A stretch of 64,000 bases of DNA from Sporobacter sp963677825. GTDB lineage: Bacteria; Bacillota; Clostridia; Oscillospirales; Oscillospiraceae. Positions within the stretch are counted from its first letter, which is position 1; each line of letters starts with the position of its first letter. The translations under genes and the position numbers were made by a program. The notes below the pieces were generated by a model. The model searched no databases. It was given only the letters and a program-made list of their open reading frames with translations, and was not told where the DNA came from. Shown here piece after piece: positions 61,289-64,000 of the stretch. The stretch covers positions 1,240,001 to 1,304,000 of the forward strand of contig CAXXEF010000001.1 of NCBI GenBank assembly GCA_963677825.2, written 5' to 3'.

Positions 61289-62659
61289 TTACGTCGTCGG
61301 CAGATTCTCGTAAACTTTCGACACATGCTTTTTAGCTTCCTCGCGGATGTGCTCTTCGTTGATGCCCAAGAGCTTCCCGTCCTTGAAGACGACGCGCCCG
61401 TTGATCATCGTCAGGCTGGCGGGCCGTCCGTAGCCGACTGTCGCTAAAAAAGCTGCCGGATCTAATGTCCCGCCGACAAAATCAAGCTGATCTATGTCTA
61501 TCATAAATAAATCGGCGGCTTTGCCTTCTTCCAGACTGCCGATGTCCGATCTTCCCAGCACCTGCGCGCTGCCGGACGTCGCCATTTTCAAAAATTCGTA
61601 TCCGGATGGTGCCTGACGGCTGTATTGAAGCCGATGCAGTAAAAAAGCCGCACGGATATCTGCCATCAGGTTGGATGCGTCGTTACTGCCGCTGCCGTCT
61701 ACGGCGAGGCCAACCGGTACACCCAGCTCCAGCATGAGCGGAATTTTGCAAACACCGGACGCGAGCTTCATGTTGGATACCGGGCAGTGCGCCACGCCGG
61801 TTTGAGTCTCGGCCAGCCGCCGGACCTCGTCATCCGTAAAATGAATGCCGTGGGCATACCAGACGTCGTCGCCCGTCCAGCCGCATGCTTCCGCCCAGTC
61901 GAGCGGACGCTTGCCGTAAACCTCCAGGCAGTAGTTTTCTTCGTCAATTGTTTCGCATAGATGGGTATGCAGCCGGACGTTTTTGGCGCGCGCGAGCTTC
62001 GCCGATTGGGTCATGACCTCTGAATCGACCGAAAACGGCGAACAGGGCGACACAACCACCTGACGCATCGAAAACGCGCCACCGTTGTGATACATATTGA
62101 TGAGCCGCTCACAGTCCTGAAGCGTTTCGTCACACGTTTCAACCAATTCGTCCGGCGGCAGGCCGCCGTTCGACTGGCCGCGCGTGAAACTGCTGCGTCC
62201 GGCGTGAAAGCGCAGGCCGAGCTCGTGTGCCGCGTCGAATTCACGGTCAATGATCTGTTTTGACGTACTTCTCGGGAACGCAAAATGCTGATCGAACATC
62301 GTCGTACCGCCGAATTTGACAAACTCGCCCATGGCGACCATCGACGCGTAATACATATAATCAGGGTTCACGCGTGTCCAAACCTTGTACAGGTACATCA
62401 GCCAATCGAACAGCTCGGAATTCTGGATGCGCGGGATATTACGGCTGAACGCCTGCAGCAAGTGATGATGGGTGTTGACAAGCCCCGGGTACACAAACCG
62501 CCCGGCCGCGTCAATCACGGCAGCATCCGGCGCCGAAATGTTGACGCCAACACGGACGATTTGCGGCCCGTCGATCAGGATATCGGCGTTTGTGAGTATT
62601 CGGTCGTCGTGGTCGCACGTCACAATAGCCGCCGCGTTTTTTATCAGTGTCTTTGACAT
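61289..62659 (-). CDS. 8-oxoguanine deaminase-like aminohydrolase
   Basis: 456 residues from ATG 62659 (AGGTG seven bases upstream; ATG 62665 sits on that site). 'PGLVNTHHHLLQAFSRNIPR' and 'IQNSELFDWLMYLYKVWTRV' follow the 8-oxoguanine deaminase / AtzB pattern, with 'TTMFDQHFAFPR', 'VRLHTHLCETIDEENYC', 'WYAHGIHFTDDEVRRLAE' and 'VGLAVDGSGSNDASNLMADI' giving the metal ligands. 8-Oxoguanine deaminase forms urate and ammonia, which would feed the urate branch of the island. Isocytosine-type substrates are the main alternative. It follows the binding-protein gene after an intergenic hairpin. Confidence 0.83.
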   Translation of the reverse strand: MSKTLIKNAAAIVTCDHDDRILTNADILIDGPQIVRVGVNISAPDAAVIDAAGRFVYPGLVNTHHHLLQAFSRNIPRIQNSELFDWLMYLYKVWTRVNPDYMYYASMVAMGEFVKFGGTTMFDQHFAFPRSTSKQIIDREFDAAHELGLRFHAGRSSFTRGQSNGGLPPDELVETCDETLQDCERLINMYHNGGAFSMRQVVVSPCSPFSVDSEVMTQSAKLARAKNVRLHTHLCETIDEENYCLEVYGKRPLDWAEACGWTGDDVWYAHGIHFTDDEVRRLAETQTGVAHCPVSNMKLASGVCKIPLMLELGVPVGLAVDGSGSNDASNLMADIRAAFLLHRLQYSRQAPSGYEFLKMATSGSAQVLGRSDIGSLEEGKAADLFMIDIDQLDFVGGTLDPAAFLATVGYGRPASLTMINGRVVFKDGKLLGINEEHIREEAKKHVSKVYENLPTT

Positions 62660-62730
62660 ATCCATTCACCTGCCCTGCCGTTAATTTTCAATAGGCCTTG
62701 ATGCCGTATCGCTATAATCGCGCACCATAT

Positions 62731-62763
62731 ATGCGGCTATTGGCTAAAGGCCAATAGCCGCAT
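62731..62763. other. Intercistronic hairpin between the binding-protein gene and the deaminase gene
   Basis: ATGCGGCTATTGGC, loop of five, GCCAATAGCCGCAT, a perfect 14-bp stem 24 bases after the bmpA-like stop. There is no T-run in the minus direction (ATATGG). Such hairpins protect the 3' end of binding-protein mRNA and lower expression of downstream genes. Confidence 0.65.
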
Positions 62764-62786
62764 ACTGGTCGTGATTCAGTTGATGC

Positions 62787-63968
62787 TTACCACTCGCCGA
62801 TAACGTTCCCGACGAGGAATTTCTGAGCGCTGATGTCGCTGTCGCTCATGACTTCGCCGTCGGCAACGAGGACGTTGCCTTCGTTGTCCATCAGCTCGCC
62901 GCCGAAGACTTCGATGTCGCCGGCAATAATCATATCGCGCAGCTCAAGCACCTGTGCCTGAACGTCGGCAGGAACGATCTCGTCGTTAAACGCGGAGATC
63001 GTTGCGCAATCTTTTTCCGCGCCCCAGAAGTAGTAGTCGTCGTATGTAGCCGTACCGTCGGCAACAGACGTGAAGACCGATTCAAAGATGGGGGCCCAGT
63101 TCCAGATGAAGGAGACCATCACGGCGTCCGGCGCGTAATCATACATATCCTGATGGTAGCCGGTGCAGTACACGCCGTTTTCCTGACAGGTCTGCGGGAT
63201 CGCGGGCGAGGAGGCGTTGATGCCGATGCTGGTGATGCCGAGATCAATCAGGCTCTGTGCGCACTGAGTTTCTTTGTCAACGTCGTACCAGCTGTTGGCC
63301 CAGACGAGCTGGACTTCGGAGCCGGGCTCGACGTAGTCGGCGCCGATCGCAAATGAGTTGATGCCGCGGCGGACAGAGGCTTCAGACATACCGGCCGAGT
63401 AGCCGAGCAGGTTGTTTTCAGAGACGAGCGCTGCCGTCGCGCCGAGCAGGAACATCGCCTGATAGTCGCGGATCTGGTAGCAGATGAGGTTGTCGGCCTT
63501 GTCGCCAACCTGGGTAAATGTGATGTCGGGATACTCGGAAGCCAGATCAGACAGGATCGGGGCGTAGCCAGTAGAAGCGCCCATGATGATGTCCACGCCT
63601 TCGGTAGCCAGCGCGTCGATCGCGGCAGTAACGGCCGTGACTTCTTCCGCCGTGTTTTCGACGAAGATCAGATTATCTTCGGGAATGCCGAGGTTGGCCA
63701 TCGCGTTGACGATACCTTTATACTGCGCCTGACACCAGCCGCCGTCTTCTTTAACGAACGTGGTGATCGCGCCGATTTTCAGTTCGGTCACGTCTTTGCC
63801 GGGGTCGCTCGGCTCCATCGACGGATCGCCCGAGGGGTCGGTCGACGCCGACGGCTCCATGCTATCGCTGGGGCTCGTGCTGGGGGATGTTGTCGTGCCG
63901 CTGTTACATCCGGCAAACAGTGCCAGAACCAGCAGAACCGACAGGACCAGTCCAATTACCTTTTTCAT
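62787..63968 (-). CDS. BMP-family lipoprotein, nucleoside/purine ABC transporter binding protein
   Basis: 393 residues. The signal peptide ends in the lipobox 'LALFAGC' (Cys21), followed by a Ser/Thr/Pro/Asp-rich linker of about 40 residues (SPSDSMEPSASTDPSGDPS) that spaces the domain from the membrane. The rest is a BmpA/Med-type binding protein: 'LKIGAITTFVKEDGGWCQAQ', 'EGVDIIMGASTGYAPILSDL', 'NLICYQIRDYQAMFLLGATA'. Family members bind nucleosides or purines for ABC import. AGGAGGAAATT lies before the ATG. The ATPase and permease genes are not downstream; they may lie beyond the right edge. It places substrate uptake at the head of the deaminase genes. Confidence 0.9.
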   Translation of the reverse strand: MKKVIGLVLSVLLVLALFAGCNSGTTTSPSTSPSDSMEPSASTDPSGDPSMEPSDPGKDVTELKIGAITTFVKEDGGWCQAQYKGIVNAMANLGIPEDNLIFVENTAEEVTAVTAAIDALATEGVDIIMGASTGYAPILSDLASEYPDITFTQVGDKADNLICYQIRDYQAMFLLGATAALVSENNLLGYSAGMSEASVRRGINSFAIGADYVEPGSEVQLVWANSWYDVDKETQCAQSLIDLGITSIGINASSPAIPQTCQENGVYCTGYHQDMYDYAPDAVMVSFIWNWAPIFESVFTSVADGTATYDDYYFWGAEKDCATISAFNDEIVPADVQAQVLELRDMIIAGDIEVFGGELMDNEGNVLVADGEVMSDSDISAQKFLVGNVIGEW

Positions 63969-64000
63969 AATTTCCTCCTGTTATTTTGAATACATAATCT

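Noticed and set aside
1..64000. CRISPR arrays, insertion sequences, prophage or integrase genes
   Set aside because: No regular direct repeats with spacers, no transposase, integrase or phage structural gene among the frames.

Overview
The window (about 50% GC, strong AGGAGG-type ribosome sites, many intrinsic terminators) looks like a chromosome segment of an anaerobic Bacillota/Clostridia bacterium. The basis is the gene content: a glycyl radical enzyme with its activase, two-subunit iron-sulfur serine dehydratase, corrinoid methyltransferases, selenium-type molybdenum hydroxylase accessory genes, and several genes of Clostridia type. No tRNA, rRNA, CRISPR array, transposase or phage gene was found.

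Left part (1-30 kb). A peptide-type ABC permease pair (dppB/dppC, minus strand) runs off the left edge. Behind it lies a decayed stretch with relics of a solute-binding protein and an arylsulfatase. A LysR regulator precedes a two-gene glycyl radical operon (activase, then an 815-residue enzyme with an unusual Gly-Cys-Val-Tyr-Pro-Cys active-site loop). Housekeeping genes follow: ABC-F ATPase, DEAD-box helicase, nitroreductase, GreA-like factor, GIY-YIG protein and the TrkA/TrkH potassium system. A PucR-type regulator stands divergent to a UroD-like methyltransferase, next to a UbiD-type hydroxyarylate decarboxylase with its small partner subunit; together these suggest metabolism of methoxylated or hydroxylated aromatic acids. 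A hydrolase/acyltransferase/DUF6320 trio, a 36-residue basic protein with an (alpha/alpha)6 glycosidase-like protein, and an RhlE-like helicase close this part.

Middle (30-38.5 kb). Pseudouridine synthase, Tex, L-serine dehydratase (sdaAA/sdaAB), then two fold-type II PLP enzymes. The first PLP gene has a strong promoter and a leader of about 180 nt with two mutually exclusive hairpins, one of which buries its Shine-Dalgarno sequence.

Right part (38.5-64 kb) is one large catabolic island for purines and related cyclic amides. Minus strand: SsnA-like aminohydrolase, hydantoinase, a fused selenium-type xanthine dehydrogenase, guanine deaminase and a DUF1638 protein. These are followed by a corrinoid protein, an MtmB-family methyltransferase that lacks pyrrolysine, and a UroD-like methyltransferase fused to a thioredoxin-like domain. 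Plus strand: a YheO-like regulator and a three-subunit xanthine dehydrogenase. Minus strand again: short YgfK, YgeY, D-aminoacylase-like protein and a CobW-type GTPase; then two more aminohydrolases (one like 8-oxoguanine deaminase) and a BMP-type nucleoside-binding lipoprotein.

My main hypothesis is that this island couples corrinoid-dependent N-demethylation to purine or hydantoin breakdown, that is, anaerobic use of N-methylated purines or N-methylhydantoins. The gene order and families are seen in the sequence; the substrate is inference.
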